In this document: positions 38,435 through 47,438 of the stretch, in pieces
Layout: the number at the start of each line of letters is the position of its first letter
How positions within the stretch are numbered: the stretch's first letter is position 1
DNA from: Streptomyces venezuelae
Lineage (GTDB): Bacteria > Actinomycetota > Actinomycetes > Streptomycetales > Streptomycetaceae
Length of the DNA: 64,000 nt
Direction: 5' to 3'
Assembly: GCF_008642335.1 (NCBI RefSeq)
Contig: NZ_CP029191.1
Location: 3,968,001-4,032,000, forward strand
Made by a program: the position numbers and the translations under genes
The notes under the pieces: generated by a model
Told to the model about the DNA's origin: nothing
Seen by the model: only the letters and a program-made list of their open reading frames with translations
Database searches by the model: none

Positions 38435-39643
38435 TCAGTGGTGGACGGGCGTCCGCTGCTCGACGGGTGCCGGGGCGGCCACGATCGGGACGGACGCTGT
38501 GGAACGACGCTCCAGAGCGGCCGAAACAAGGGCCAGGACGAGAGCGGAGGCGGCGAGCACCGCGCCGACCCAGTTGGGAGCGGTGTAGCCGAGGCCCACG
38601 GAGATGACGAGGCCGCCGAGCCAGGCCGAGAGCGCGTTGCCCAGGTTGAAGGCGCCGATGTTCACCGCGGAGGCGAGCGTCGGGGCACCCGAGGCGTAGT
38701 CCAGGACGCGCTTCTGCAGCGGCGGCACCGTCGCGAAACCCAGCGCTCCGATCAGCAGCACCGTCACAGCGGCCGTGACCTTGTTGTGCGCGGTGAGGGT
38801 GAACAGGGCGAGCACCAGGGCGAGGGAGCCGAGCGACACGTACAGCATCGGCATCAGCGCGCGGTCCGCGAACCGGCCCCCGACGAGGTTTCCGCCGACC
38901 ATGCCGAGTCCGAAGAGAACGAGCAGCCAGGTGACGGAGGAGTCCGCGTAACCGGCGACGTCCGTCATCATCGGCGTGATGTAGGTGATGGCCGCGAAGA
39001 CGCCGCCGAAGCCGAGCACCGTCATCGCCATGGCCAGCAGCACCTGTACGTTGCGGAAGGCCCCGATCTCGTCACGCAGCCGTACGCCTTCGGGCTTGGG
39101 CAGGTCCGGTACGAGCCGGGCGACGCCGAACAGGCCGAGCACGCCGAGGGCGGCGACGATGACGAAGGTGATCCGCCAGCCGATGGCCTGGCCCACGAAC
39201 GTGCCGAGCGGAACGCCGACCACGTTGGCGACCGTCAGGCCGGAGAACATCATGGCGATCGCTCCGGCCTTCTTCTCGGGAGCCACCAGCTCAGCCGCCA
39301 CGACCGAGCCGATGCCGAAGAAGGCACCGTGGGCCAGCGAGGCGACGACGCGGCCGGCCAGCATCACGCCGAAGACGGGAGCCACCGCGGAGAGCAGGTT
39401 GCCGACGATGAAGAGGCCCATGAGCAGCATCAGCATCCGCTTGCGCGGGATCCGGGTGCCGAGAGCGGTCATCAGGGGAGCGCCGAGCACGACGCCGAGG
39501 GCGTAGCCGGTCACGAGGAAGCCGGCCGTCGGGATGGAGACACCGAAGTCACCCGCGACCTCGGGAAGCAGCCCCATGATCACGAACTCGGTGGTTCCGA
39601 TTCCGAAAGCCCCGATCGCGAGGGCCAGAAGCGCGAGAGGCAT
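38435..39643 (-). CDS. MFS transporter (DHA1, AraJ/Cml-like)
   Basis: 402 aa with about twelve membrane helices, from ATG 39643. MPLALLALAIGAFGIGTTEFVIMGLLPE is the characteristic AraJ/Cml-type start. Probably a proton-coupled drug or sugar efflux protein. Divergent from a MarR regulator, first gene of a two-gene operon with GlcG/HbpS. Confidence 0.86.
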   Translation of the reverse strand: MPLALLALAIGAFGIGTTEFVIMGLLPEVAGDFGVSIPTAGFLVTGYALGVVLGAPLMTALGTRIPRKRMLMLLMGLFIVGNLLSAVAPVFGVMLAGRVVASLAHGAFFGIGSVVAAELVAPEKKAGAIAMMFSGLTVANVVGVPLGTFVGQAIGWRITFVIVAALGVLGLFGVARLVPDLPKPEGVRLRDEIGAFRNVQVLLAMAMTVLGFGGVFAAITYITPMMTDVAGYADSSVTWLLVLFGLGMVGGNLVGGRFADRALMPMLYVSLGSLALVLALFTLTAHNKVTAAVTVLLIGALGFATVPPLQKRVLDYASGAPTLASAVNIGAFNLGNALSAWLGGLVISVGLGYTAPNWVGAVLAASALVLALVSAALERRSTASVPIVAAPAPVEQRTPVHH

Positions 39644-39693
39644 GGATCTACCTTCCAAACGATTGCAGGTGCGCTTAACGTGCGTCCACAATA

Positions 39694-39731
39694 GTTGCAG
39701 ACGCGGGCAATATGCAACCGCTGGATATTGC
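39694..39731. promoter_or_regulatory. Likely MarR operator
   Basis: Two nested inverted repeats in the MFS/MarR gap: GTTGCA (39694-39699) with TGCAAC (39713-39718), and GCAATAT (39707-39713) with ATATTGC (39725-39731). They lie close to the MarR start and could repress both directions. Confidence 0.6.
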
Positions 39732-39781
39732 ATCGGTGGACTACCCTGGGTGCAGCCGCTCCGGACGGAGGACCAAGAGCC

Positions 39782-40234
39782 ATGACAGCGACAGACCCCG
39801 CACTGACCGCGCTCTCTCAAAGCTGGTGCGCCCTTTCCCTGCTCCACGGGAAGATCGAGGCCCACGTGGAGCGCGCTTTGCAGGCCAAGCACGGCCTGAG
39901 CGTGCGGGAGTACAGCCTTCTCGACGTGCTCAACCGCCAGCACGACGGCGAGGGGGGCCACCTGCAGATGAAGCAGGTCGCCGATGCCGTGGTGCTGAGT
40001 CAGAGCGCGACCACGCGCCTGGTGACCCGGCTCGAGGAGCGCGGTCTGCTGGCCCGCTATCTGTGCCCCACGGACCGTCGGGGCATCTACACCGACGTCA
40101 GTGAGGCCGGTGCCGCGCTCCTCGCAGAGGCGCGTCCCACGAACGACGCGGCACTACGCGAGGCGCTCGACGAGGCTGCCCGGAATCCGGAGCTCGCACC
40201 GCTGGTCAACGCCGTCGAAACCCTGCGCGCGTAG
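39782..40234 (+). CDS. MarR family transcriptional regulator
   Basis: 150 aa from ATG 39782 with a GGAGGA motif close upstream. Winged helix around residues 55-95 (LQMKQVADAVVLSQSATTRLVTRLEERGL). Divergent from the MFS efflux gene with palindromes in between, the usual organisation for a local repressor of a transporter. Confidence 0.87.
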   Translation: MTATDPALTALSQSWCALSLLHGKIEAHVERALQAKHGLSVREYSLLDVLNRQHDGEGGHLQMKQVADAVVLSQSATTRLVTRLEERGLLARYLCPTDRRGIYTDVSEAGAALLAEARPTNDAALREALDEAARNPELAPLVNAVETLRA

Positions 40235-40242
40235 GTCGCTCC

Positions 40243-40274
40243 CCTAGGGCCTGTGTCGGAAGTCAGGCCCTAGG
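40243..40274. terminator. Terminator between MarR and GNAT genes
   Basis: CCTAGGGCCTG (40243-40253) pairs with CAGGCCCTAGG (40264-40274). Its right arm overlaps TAGGCT, the likely -10 element of the next gene. Confidence 0.75.
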
Positions 40275-40283
40275 CTGCGCGTC

Positions 40284-40736
40284 ATGGGAGATCTTGAGAT
40301 ACGCCCCGCCACCGCCGCGGACCTGCCCGCCATCGTGGGCATGCTCGCCGATGATCCGTTGGGCGCGACACGTGAATCGCCGGACGACCTCACTCCGTAC
40401 GTCACGGCCTTCGAGCGGCTGAACGACGACCCGAACCAGCATCTGGTCGTAGCCGAGCGCGAGGGCCGCGTCGTCGGCACGCTCCAGCTCACGATCGTTC
40501 CGGGGCTCTCCCGGAAGGGTGCCACCCGCTCGATCATCGAAGGGGTGCGCGTGCACGCCGACGAGCGCGGCAGCGGACTCGGCACCCGGTTCATCGAATG
40601 GGCCGTGGACGAATCCCGGCGCCAGAACTGCCAGTTGGTGCAGCTGACGTCCGATGTCACGCGCACCGACGCCCACCGCTTCTACGAACGGCTCGGGTTC
40701 CAGGCGTCGCATGTCGGGTTCAAGTTGCCTCTCTGA
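40284..40736 (+). CDS. GNAT family acetyltransferase
   Basis: 150 aa single-domain GNAT with the acetyl-CoA loop in DERGSGLGTRFIEWA and FYERLGFQASHVGF at the end, typical of RimI-like enzymes. Start ATG 40284 lies exactly 7 nt after TAGGCT (40271-40276), so the transcript is probably leaderless. Substrate unknown. Confidence 0.86.
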   Translation: MGDLEIRPATAADLPAIVGMLADDPLGATRESPDDLTPYVTAFERLNDDPNQHLVVAEREGRVVGTLQLTIVPGLSRKGATRSIIEGVRVHADERGSGLGTRFIEWAVDESRRQNCQLVQLTSDVTRTDAHRFYERLGFQASHVGFKLPL

Positions 40737-40772
40737 GGCGGTACTCAGCCGCAGCAGCCGCGCGACCGGGCC

Positions 40773-40788
40773 TGTTTCACGTGAAACA
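40773..40788. other. parS: parS site within a 26-bp palindrome
   Basis: TGTTTCACGTGAAACA, perfect. Flanks extend the symmetry to 26 bp (40768-40793), with GGGCC/GGCCC arms, between the convergent GNAT and serine hydrolase genes. Confidence 0.93.
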
Positions 40789-40824
40789 GGCCCGGCTCCC
40801 CGAGCACATCGCGACGGAGCAGAA

Positions 40825-42201
40825 CTAGAAGCCGCGCCACCCCTGCGGATCCACCCCGCCGGGGATCGGCGCCCCCTCGTCGTACGGCTTGCGGGTGAAG
40901 ACGAACGACCCCAGGTCGAGATGGCTCACCGAACCGTCGGACCGCCGCACGGCCTGCAACAGCTCCCCCGCGTAATACCCGTTGAGCCCCGTCCAGGTGC
41001 CGTCACCATTGGGCCGGAACCGGGCCTGACGCCCCCACCCGGACAACGGCCCCAGCTCCACACCGCCGTCGGCCGTCAGGCGCAGCACGAGCACCTGAGT
41101 GCCCCAGTACCAAGGGCCCGCCAGCTCCAGCACCTTCGGGTCGACATCGGGCAGCGGCCGCCACGGTTCGGGAATCCGGGGCTCGGCCTCGGAAACGATC
41201 TTCACCAGGTCGATGGCCAACGCCGCCACCGGCGGCCCCGACGTGCAGTTGGCGAGCGCGACGGCGGCCACGCCATCCGCCTCGCTCACCCACAGGGCGG
41301 CCAGGAAGCCCGGCAGCGACCCGCCGTGCCCCGCCAGGCTGCCCTTGTCCCACCGCAGCAGGTCCACTCCCAGCCCGTACGCCCTGTCCCACTCACCCGT
41401 CGGCAGCGGCGCCGCCGGAGTCCGCATCTCCCGTACGGAATCCGCGCCGAGGACCCGGTCGTCGCCCGTGACCAGGAAGTGCCCGAACCGCACCAGGTCG
41501 GCCGTCGTGGACCACAACTGCCCGGCGGGCGCCATCAGGCCCAGGTCCTCGGCGGGCTCCGGCATCATCACGTCCGCCCACGGGTGCACGGCCCACCCGC
41601 CTGCGTGCGGGGCCTGCGGCTGCGCACTGGTACGGGTCAACCCCAGCGGTTCGAGCACCTCGCGGCGCAGCACGTCCTCCCACGGGGCGCCCCGCAACGC
41701 CTCGACCAGTGAGCCCAGCAGCGTATAGCCGGGGTTGGAGTAGTGGTGGAGCCTGCCGACGGGGTGCTTGAAGGGCTCCTCCCCGAGGACGTCCGCGAGC
41801 TCCGGGCGGGTCGTTCCCGGGGTGCGCTCCCACCACTCTCCGGGGGTCTCGGCGGCAAGCCCGCCGGTGTGCGCGAGGAGTTCGGCGATGGTGGCCTCTC
41901 CCGCTCCGGTGCCCGGCAGGTGCTTCTCCAGCGGGTCGTTCAGGTCCAGCACGCCCTCGTCGCGCAGCCGCATCACCAGTACGGCGGTGAAGGTCTTGGT
42001 GATCGAACCGATGCGGTACTGGACGTTCTCGTCCGGCTCGTGCCCGTCCGTCATGCTGCGGCCGCCGGCCCACACCAGCTCGCCGTCCCGGGCCACCGCG
42101 GCCACCAGCGAGGGGGACCGGCCCTCCGTCTGAGCAGTGGCGAGGCGGTGCAGCAGGGCTCGGCGGGTGGAGGGGAGCAGCTCTTCACGGGGTGTCGTCA
42201 T
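40825..42201 (-). CDS. Serine hydrolase (class C beta-lactamase/DD-peptidase fold)
   Basis: 458 aa. S66-x-x-K69 in RIGSITKTFT is the catalytic pair, YSNPGY supplies the Tyr-x-Asn element and HGGSLPG the third motif. It has no signal peptide, so it may be a cytoplasmic esterase rather than a beta-lactamase. The C-terminal 130 residues add a beta-rich domain. Followed by a convergent GNAT gene with a parS palindrome between. Confidence 0.85.
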   Translation of the reverse strand: MTTPREELLPSTRRALLHRLATAQTEGRSPSLVAAVARDGELVWAGGRSMTDGHEPDENVQYRIGSITKTFTAVLVMRLRDEGVLDLNDPLEKHLPGTGAGEATIAELLAHTGGLAAETPGEWWERTPGTTRPELADVLGEEPFKHPVGRLHHYSNPGYTLLGSLVEALRGAPWEDVLRREVLEPLGLTRTSAQPQAPHAGGWAVHPWADVMMPEPAEDLGLMAPAGQLWSTTADLVRFGHFLVTGDDRVLGADSVREMRTPAAPLPTGEWDRAYGLGVDLLRWDKGSLAGHGGSLPGFLAALWVSEADGVAAVALANCTSGPPVAALAIDLVKIVSEAEPRIPEPWRPLPDVDPKVLELAGPWYWGTQVLVLRLTADGGVELGPLSGWGRQARFRPNGDGTWTGLNGYYAGELLQAVRRSDGSVSHLDLGSFVFTRKPYDEGAPIPGGVDPQGWRGF

Positions 42202-42270
42202 GGGACCAGTTCACCTGGGAGGCGCCCGTGCGTCGAGCGAATTCGGCGCCTGTCAGGACTACCGGGCCTG

Positions 42271-42735
42271 TCAGCACTCCCAAGGCTGCGAGCCGGCGAA
42301 GCGCCGCGTGATGATGTTGATCCTGTTGAGCATGTTGGCCACGCCGATGGCGAGGACGAGTGCCGCCAGCTCCCGCTCGGTGAAGTGCCGCGCGGCCTCG
42401 TCCCAGATCGCCGCCGGCACCGGATCGGGGCGGTCGGCGAGCCGCGTGGCGGCCTCCGCCAGGGCCAAGGCCGAGCGTTCCGCGTCCGTGAAGCAGGACA
42501 GGCTCCGCCAGGCGGCCACCGATGAACACTGCACGTCCGTGGCGCCCGCCGCGGCGGCACTGCGCGCGTTTCCCTCGACGCAGACGCTGCTTCCGTTGAT
42601 CTGACTCACGCGCAGCTGCACCAGCTCGATCGTCGCCTGGGACAGTCCCTGCTTCCTGGAGACCTGGGACAGGCTCAGCAAGGCCGTCATGGCCTCAGGG
42701 ATGATCAGGGCGGGGTTCTGCATACGAGCCTGCAT
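42271..42735 (-). CDS. Carboxymuconolactone decarboxylase/AhpD-fold protein lacking catalytic residues
   Basis: 154 aa from ATG 42735, preceded by GAGGAG. AhpD-type enzymes carry E-x11-C-x2-C-x3-H. Here the positions are Glu37, Ser49, Cys52 and Asn56, so one Cys and the His are replaced. The relay function is therefore doubtful. The fold may still bind a ligand or partner. Preceded on the same strand by a MerR regulator (63-bp gap) and likely co-transcribed. Confidence 0.82.
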   Translation of the reverse strand: MQARMQNPALIIPEAMTALLSLSQVSRKQGLSQATIELVQLRVSQINGSSVCVEGNARSAAAAGATDVQCSSVAAWRSLSCFTDAERSALALAEAATRLADRPDPVPAAIWDEAARHFTERELAALVLAIGVANMLNRINIITRRFAGSQPWEC

Positions 42736-42798
42736 GAGTTTTCTCCTCAAGCGTCTGCCCGGCGCCGCTGTTGGCCGCAGAGGCGTCGTTGTGGTCCG

Positions 42799-43278
42799 TC
42801 ATTGCACCGACGAATCGCGACGCGGAGATGTGAGCGGCCGCGGCGACCAGAGGCCGGCGGCCGTCCCGTCGCGCAGGTGCTGCTCGTAGATGGTGACCTT
42901 GCCGTGGATGACTTCCAGGCAGGCGTTCAGGTCGTCGATCTTCGCGCGTACATCGCGCTCGTGCTCCTGGAGCAGCGCCAGGCGTTCCTCCTCGTTGCCG
43001 GGTCCTGAGCGTACGAGCGCCGCGAACTTCTTGATCGTGGCGATCGGCATGCCCGACAGACGCAGCCGCCCGCACAGCAGGAGCCAGTCCACATCCGCCT
43101 GTTCGTAGACCCGCTGTCCTCCGCCGGTCCGCGGGATGTCGCGGAGGAAGAGCCCTTCCCGCTCGAAGAAGCGCAGGGCGTGCACGCTCAGGCCGGTCGT
43201 CTCGGCGACCTTGCCTATGGACAGGCCGCCCCCGCTACCGCTGTTCTCCACGGGCACAGCGCCCGGATTCTCGCTCAT
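42799..43278 (-). CDS. MerR family regulator
   Basis: 159 aa. HTH LSIGKVAETTGLSVHALRFFEREG, then a coiled-coil dimerisation helix; no metal-binding cysteines are seen beyond those in the helix, so small-molecule sensing is more likely. It is divergent from the SDR gene, whose promoter contains its probable operator. Confidence 0.87.
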   Translation of the reverse strand: MSENPGAVPVENSGSGGGLSIGKVAETTGLSVHALRFFEREGLFLRDIPRTGGGQRVYEQADVDWLLLCGRLRLSGMPIATIKKFAALVRSGPGNEEERLALLQEHERDVRAKIDDLNACLEVIHGKVTIYEQHLRDGTAAGLWSPRPLTSPRRDSSVQ

Positions 43279-43310
43279 GAGGCGACCGTACGCCGCGCGT
43301 CAGGCGGCTC

Positions 43311-43341
43311 TTGACCTAGCGCACGCTCTAGGTTTTAGCGT
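43311..43341 (+). promoter_or_regulatory. MerR-type promoter/operator of the SDR gene
   Basis: TTGACC (43311-43316, -35) and TAGCGT (43336-43341, -10) are separated by 19 bp, the long spacer typical of MerR-activated promoters. Inverted repeat ACCTAG (43314-43319) / CTAGGT (43328-43333) lies between them. The ATG begins 7 nt after the -10. Confidence 0.82.
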
Positions 43342-43348
43342 CGAGAGC

Positions 43349-44302
43349 ATGATCAACAAACAGCGGAAGCTCGGCACGGGCTTCGGTGCCCACAGCACGG
43401 CCGACGACGTTCTCGCGGGCATGGATCTGGCGGGCACCACGGCTCTCGTGACCGGCGGCTACTCGGGCCTCGGGCTCGCCACGACCCGCGCCCTCGTCCA
43501 CGCGGGCGCGCACGTCGTCGTCCCCGCCCGGCGCCCGGAGACCGCCGAAGACGCCCTGCGCGATCTGCCCCGGACCGAGGTGCACACCCTCGACCTCGCG
43601 GACCTGGACAGCGTCCGCGTCTTCTCCGAACACTTCCTCGACACCGGCCGGCCGCTCGACATCCTCATCAACGGCGCGGGCGTGATGGCCTGCCCCGAGA
43701 CACGCGTCGGCCCCGGCTGGGAGGCGCACTTCGCCATCAACCACCTCGGACACTTCGCGCTGGCCCACCGCCTGCGCCCCGCCTTCGCACCGGACGGCGC
43801 ACGCGTCGTCACCGTCGCCTCCTCCGGACACTTCCTCTCCGACATCCGCTGGACCGACCCGCACTTCGACGCCGGCTACGACCGCTGGCTGGCCTACGCC
43901 CAGTCCAAGACCGCGAACGCCCTCTTCTCCCTGCACCTGAACCGCCTCGGTGCCGACCACGACCTGCGCGCCTTCGCCGTGCACCCCGGCAGCATCCTCA
44001 CTCCGCTGCAGCGCCACATCCCGCGCGAGGAGTGGCTCGCACAGGGCTGGGTGACTCCGGACGGGACGCCCGCCGTCGGCTTCAAGAGCCCCGAGCAGGG
44101 CGCTGCGACGGCCGTGTGGGCGGCGACCTCACCGCTGCTGGAGAGCCGGGGAGGGGTGTACTGCCAGGACTGCGACATCGCCGAACCGGCCACCACCGAC
44201 GACATGCTGATCGGCGGCGTAAAGCCCTGGGCCGTGGACCCCGAGGCGGCGGCGCGGCTCTGGGATCTGTCCTGCGAACTCACCGGGCTCAGCGCGTTCT
44301 GA
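43349..44302 (+). CDS. Short-chain dehydrogenase/reductase
   Basis: 317 aa from ATG 43349. Rossmann start TGGYSGLG, NGAG motif, Ser in VASSGHF and catalytic Tyr-x3-Lys in YAQSK. It resembles the retinol dehydrogenase/protochlorophyllide-type oxidoreductases with a C-terminal extension. It is probably induced through the MerR-type promoter just upstream, and leaderless. Confidence 0.88.
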   Translation: MINKQRKLGTGFGAHSTADDVLAGMDLAGTTALVTGGYSGLGLATTRALVHAGAHVVVPARRPETAEDALRDLPRTEVHTLDLADLDSVRVFSEHFLDTGRPLDILINGAGVMACPETRVGPGWEAHFAINHLGHFALAHRLRPAFAPDGARVVTVASSGHFLSDIRWTDPHFDAGYDRWLAYAQSKTANALFSLHLNRLGADHDLRAFAVHPGSILTPLQRHIPREEWLAQGWVTPDGTPAVGFKSPEQGAATAVWAATSPLLESRGGVYCQDCDIAEPATTDDMLIGGVKPWAVDPEAAARLWDLSCELTGLSAF

Positions 44303-44335
44303 ACCCGCCCCTCCCCGAAGGCCGAGCGGTGGGCA

Positions 44336-44950
44336 TCAGGCGACCTCCCAGGCCGCCTCGATCATCCGGAAGATCTCGTCCACGGCGGCCTGCGGGTCGG
44401 CTGCATCACGGGACAGGGTGTACGCGTCGACCACGAACCGCGCGATCGTGCGGCACGCCGTCGTGGTCCGGGTCAGCTCGGGATCGGCGGCGATGGCGGC
44501 CGCCAGGGCCTCCGCGTGGCGCAGCCGCATCGACTCCTCGTACTCCCGCAGGGCACGGGTCTCGTCGATCATGCGGTAGACCGCGGCGGTGCCGTCCGCG
44601 GTGCAGTGCCGGACCATCGCGTGGATCTCATGGCGCAGCGCGGGGATGAGCGGCTCGTGCGGTGCCCTTCCGGTGACCGCCTGCGTGAGGCGCTGCTCGA
44701 AGTGGTCGTCCTGCTCGAACACCAGGGCCTCTTTGGAGGCGAAGTGGGAGAAGAGCGTGGTGACGGCGACGTCGGCCTCGGCTGCCACGTCCCGGATGCC
44801 CACCGTGTCGTACCCGCGCTCCAGGAAGAGCCGCATGGCAGTGTCGGCGATCTTCTGGCGGGTCGCGGCCTTCTTGCGTTCACGGCGCCCGGTCGGCGCG
44901 CTCGGGCCGGACGGCGCGGCTGATCCGGTGGGCGTCGGCGGGATGGTCAT
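44336..44950 (-). CDS. TetR family repressor
   Basis: 204 aa, start ATG 44950. HTH IRDVAAEADVAVTTLFSHFASKEALV at about residues 45-75, then an all-helical ligand domain. The divergent neighbour at 45022 is an NAD(P)-dependent quinone oxidoreductase, with palindromes in the gap, so it likely represses that gene. Confidence 0.87.
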   Translation of the reverse strand: MTIPPTPTGSAAPSGPSAPTGRRERKKAATRQKIADTAMRLFLERGYDTVGIRDVAAEADVAVTTLFSHFASKEALVFEQDDHFEQRLTQAVTGRAPHEPLIPALRHEIHAMVRHCTADGTAAVYRMIDETRALREYEESMRLRHAEALAAAIAADPELTRTTTACRTIARFVVDAYTLSRDAADPQAAVDEIFRMIEAAWEVA

Positions 44951-44977
44951 GGCGCTGACGCTATCAAAACCAAAGGT

Positions 44978-45014
44978 GTAACAGTTCCAAAAAACTAACG
45001 GTTAGTGTTACGTT
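44978..45014 (+). promoter_or_regulatory. TetR-type operator and leaderless promoter
   Basis: CTAACGGTTAG palindrome (44995-45005), flanked by GTAACA (44978-44983) and TGTTAC (45006-45011). TACGTT (45009-45014) is a -10 exactly 7 nt before the ATG at 45022, and TTCCAA (44985-44990) a poor -35 at 18 bp, so the palindrome occupies the spacer. Confidence 0.7.
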
Positions 45015-45021
45015 CGGCGCC

Positions 45022-45933
45022 ATGAAGAGAGTGAGCTTTGCCGAGTACGGCGGCCCTGATGTCCTGCAGCTCACCGAGGCCGAGGAGCCCCACGCGGGCC
45101 CGGGCCAGATACGTATCGCCGTACGCGCGGCGGGCGTGAACCCCGTGGACTGGCGGATCCGCGAAGGCCAGTTCCGTCAGACCGAACAGTTCCGGCAGAC
45201 CCACGTGTCCGAGCTGCCCTCCGGGACCGGGCAGGACGCCGCCGGACTGGTGGACGAAATCGGCCCGGACGTCACCACGGTCGCGGTCGGCGACCGCGTG
45301 TTCGGGCGCGGTTCGAGCACGTACGCAGAGTTCGCCGTGCTGTCGGCCTGGGCCCGGATGCCCGAGAACCTGACCTTCGAAGAAGCGGCCGGGTACCCCT
45401 CCGTGGTGGAGACCGCGCTGCGGATCATCGGCCTGTCCGGTGTGCAGCCGGGACAGACGCTGCTGGTCAGCGGCGCGTCCGGGGGCGTCGGGTCAGCGGT
45501 GCTGCAGATCGCCCGCGACCGCGGCATCACGGCGATCGGCACGGCCGGTGCCGCCAACCAGGACTACCTGCGCGGCTTGGGCGCGCTCGCCACGACCTAC
45601 GGAGAGGGCTGGGTCGACCGGGTCCGACAGCTCGGACACGTCGACGCCGCGCTCGATCTGGCCGGCTCGGGCGTGATCCCCGACCTCGTCGAACTGACCG
45701 GCGACCCCCAGAAGGTGATCTCCATCGCCGATCTGACCGCACCGGAACACGGCGTCCGGTTCGCCGGCGTGACCGGGAACGTGCCGCAGGCCCTCGCCGA
45801 GGCCGCCGACCTCATCGCGCGGGGCCGACTCCACATCCCGGTCGCGAAGACGTACCAGCTCACCGAAGCGGCCGCGGCCCAGGCGGACAGCCAGGCCGGA
45901 CACACACGCGGACGCCGCGTCATCGTCATCTGA
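45022..45933 (+). CDS. NADP-dependent quinone oxidoreductase (zinc-independent MDR family)
   Basis: 303 aa. GroES-like N-terminus, then the dinucleotide motif GASGGVGSAVLQIA near residue 154. No catalytic-zinc Cys pattern is seen, so quinone oxidoreductase/enoyl-reductase type. Divergent TetR regulator and overlapping operator. A perfect hairpin directly follows the stop. Confidence 0.88.
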   Translation: MKRVSFAEYGGPDVLQLTEAEEPHAGPGQIRIAVRAAGVNPVDWRIREGQFRQTEQFRQTHVSELPSGTGQDAAGLVDEIGPDVTTVAVGDRVFGRGSSTYAEFAVLSAWARMPENLTFEEAAGYPSVVETALRIIGLSGVQPGQTLLVSGASGGVGSAVLQIARDRGITAIGTAGAANQDYLRGLGALATTYGEGWVDRVRQLGHVDAALDLAGSGVIPDLVELTGDPQKVISIADLTAPEHGVRFAGVTGNVPQALAEAADLIARGRLHIPVAKTYQLTEAAAAQADSQAGHTRGRRVIVI

Positions 45934-45934
45934 T

Positions 45935-45956
45935 CCGGCCTGTCAGGACAGGCCGG
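45935..45956. terminator. Bidirectional terminator
   Basis: CCGGCCTGTC (45935-45944) pairs with GACAGGCCGG (45947-45956). It fills the 23-bp gap between the convergent stops of the quinone oxidoreductase and dnaB. Confidence 0.85.
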
Positions 45957-47438
45957 TCAGGTCTGTGCCATGTCCACGAAGCGCGAGTAATGGCCCTGGA
46001 AGGCAACGGTGATCGTCGCCGTGGGGCCGTTACGGTGCTTGCCGACGATGATGTCCGCCTCGCCCGCGCGCGGCGACTCCTTCTCGTACGCGTCCTCGCG
46101 GTGCAGCAGGATCACCATGTCCGCGTCCTGCTCGATCGAGCCGGACTCACGCAGGTCGGAGACCATGGGCTTCTTGTCGGTGCGCTGCTCGGGGCCACGG
46201 TTCAGCTGCGAGAGGGCGATGACCGGCAGCTCCAGCTCCTTGGCGAGGAGCTTCAGGTTTCGCGACATGTCCGAGACTTCCTGCTGGCGGCTCTCGGACC
46301 GCTTGGATCCGCCCGACTGCATCAGCTGGAGATAGTCGATGACGACGAGTTTCAGGTCGTTCCGCTGCTTGAGGCGGCGGCACTTGGCGCGGATCTCCAT
46401 CATCGACAGGTTCGGGGAGTCGTCGATGTAGAGCGGGGCGGCCGAGACGTCCGGCATGCGCCGGGCGAGGCGCGTCCAGTCCTCGTCGGTCATCGTGCCG
46501 GAGCGCATGTGGTGCAGAGCCACGCGCGCCTCGGCGGAGAGCAGACGCATGGCGATCTCGTTGCGCCCCATTTCGAGCGAGAAGATCACGCTCGGCATGT
46601 TGTGCTTGATCGAACAGGCTCGCGCGAAGTCGAGGGCCAGCGTCGACTTACCCATGGCGGGACGGGCCGCGATGATGATCATCTGGCCTGGGTGCAGGCC
46701 GTTGGTGAGCTGGTCGAGGTCGGTGAACCCGGTCGGCACGCCGGTCATCTCGCCCGACCGCGAGCCGATCGCCTCGATCTCGTCGAGGGCACCCTCCATG
46801 ATGTCGCCGAGCGGCAGGTAGTCCTCGGTGGTGCGCTGCTCGGTGACGGCGTAGATCTCGGCCTGGGCGCTGTTGACGATCTCGTCGACGTCGCCGTCGG
46901 CCGCGTATCCCATCTGGGTGATCTTCGTGCCGGCCTCGACGAGGCGGCGCAGCACCGCCCGCTCGTGGACGATCTCCGCGTAGTACTCCGCGTTCGCCGC
47001 CGTCGGCACCGTCTGCACCAGCGTGTGCAGATACGACGCGCCACCGACCTTGGTGATCTCACCCCGCTTGGTGAGCTCGGCCGCCACGGTGATCGGGTCG
47101 GCCGGCTCGCCCTTCGCGTAGAGGTCGAGGATCGAGGCGTAGATCGTCTCGTGCGCGGGCCGGTAGAAGTCGTGGCCCTTGAGGACCTCGACGACGTCGG
47201 CGATCGCGTCCTTCGAGAGCAGCATGCCGCCGAGCACGGACTGCTCCGCGTCGAGGTCCTGCGGGGGAACCCGCTCGAACGACGATCCCCCGCCGTCCCA
47301 GCCGCCCTCACGGCCACGATCGTGCTGTTCGTCGCGGCCCCGGCCGCCACCGCCGTCGCGGCGCTGGCGGGAGACGGGCAGACGGTCACTGGGACCGCTG
47401 TCGGCCCAGGGGTCGTCCAAAGGCTCGGAGATACTCAC
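45957..47438 (-). CDS. dnaB: Replicative DNA helicase DnaB
   Basis: 493 aa from GTG 47438 with GGAGGAGG 7 nt upstream. Hexameric helicase at the replication fork. DnaB N-domain near residues 50-160, RecA-like ATPase with ARPAMGKSTLALD (Walker A), LVVIDYLQLM and SQLNRGPEQR. The N-terminal 45 residues are Arg/Gly rich. No intein interrupts the gene. A DnaA-box cluster lies directly upstream. Confidence 0.96.
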   Translation of the reverse strand: MSISEPLDDPWADSGPSDRLPVSRQRRDGGGGRGRDEQHDRGREGGWDGGGSSFERVPPQDLDAEQSVLGGMLLSKDAIADVVEVLKGHDFYRPAHETIYASILDLYAKGEPADPITVAAELTKRGEITKVGGASYLHTLVQTVPTAANAEYYAEIVHERAVLRRLVEAGTKITQMGYAADGDVDEIVNSAQAEIYAVTEQRTTEDYLPLGDIMEGALDEIEAIGSRSGEMTGVPTGFTDLDQLTNGLHPGQMIIIAARPAMGKSTLALDFARACSIKHNMPSVIFSLEMGRNEIAMRLLSAEARVALHHMRSGTMTDEDWTRLARRMPDVSAAPLYIDDSPNLSMMEIRAKCRRLKQRNDLKLVVIDYLQLMQSGGSKRSESRQQEVSDMSRNLKLLAKELELPVIALSQLNRGPEQRTDKKPMVSDLRESGSIEQDADMVILLHREDAYEKESPRAGEADIIVGKHRNGPTATITVAFQGHYSRFVDMAQT

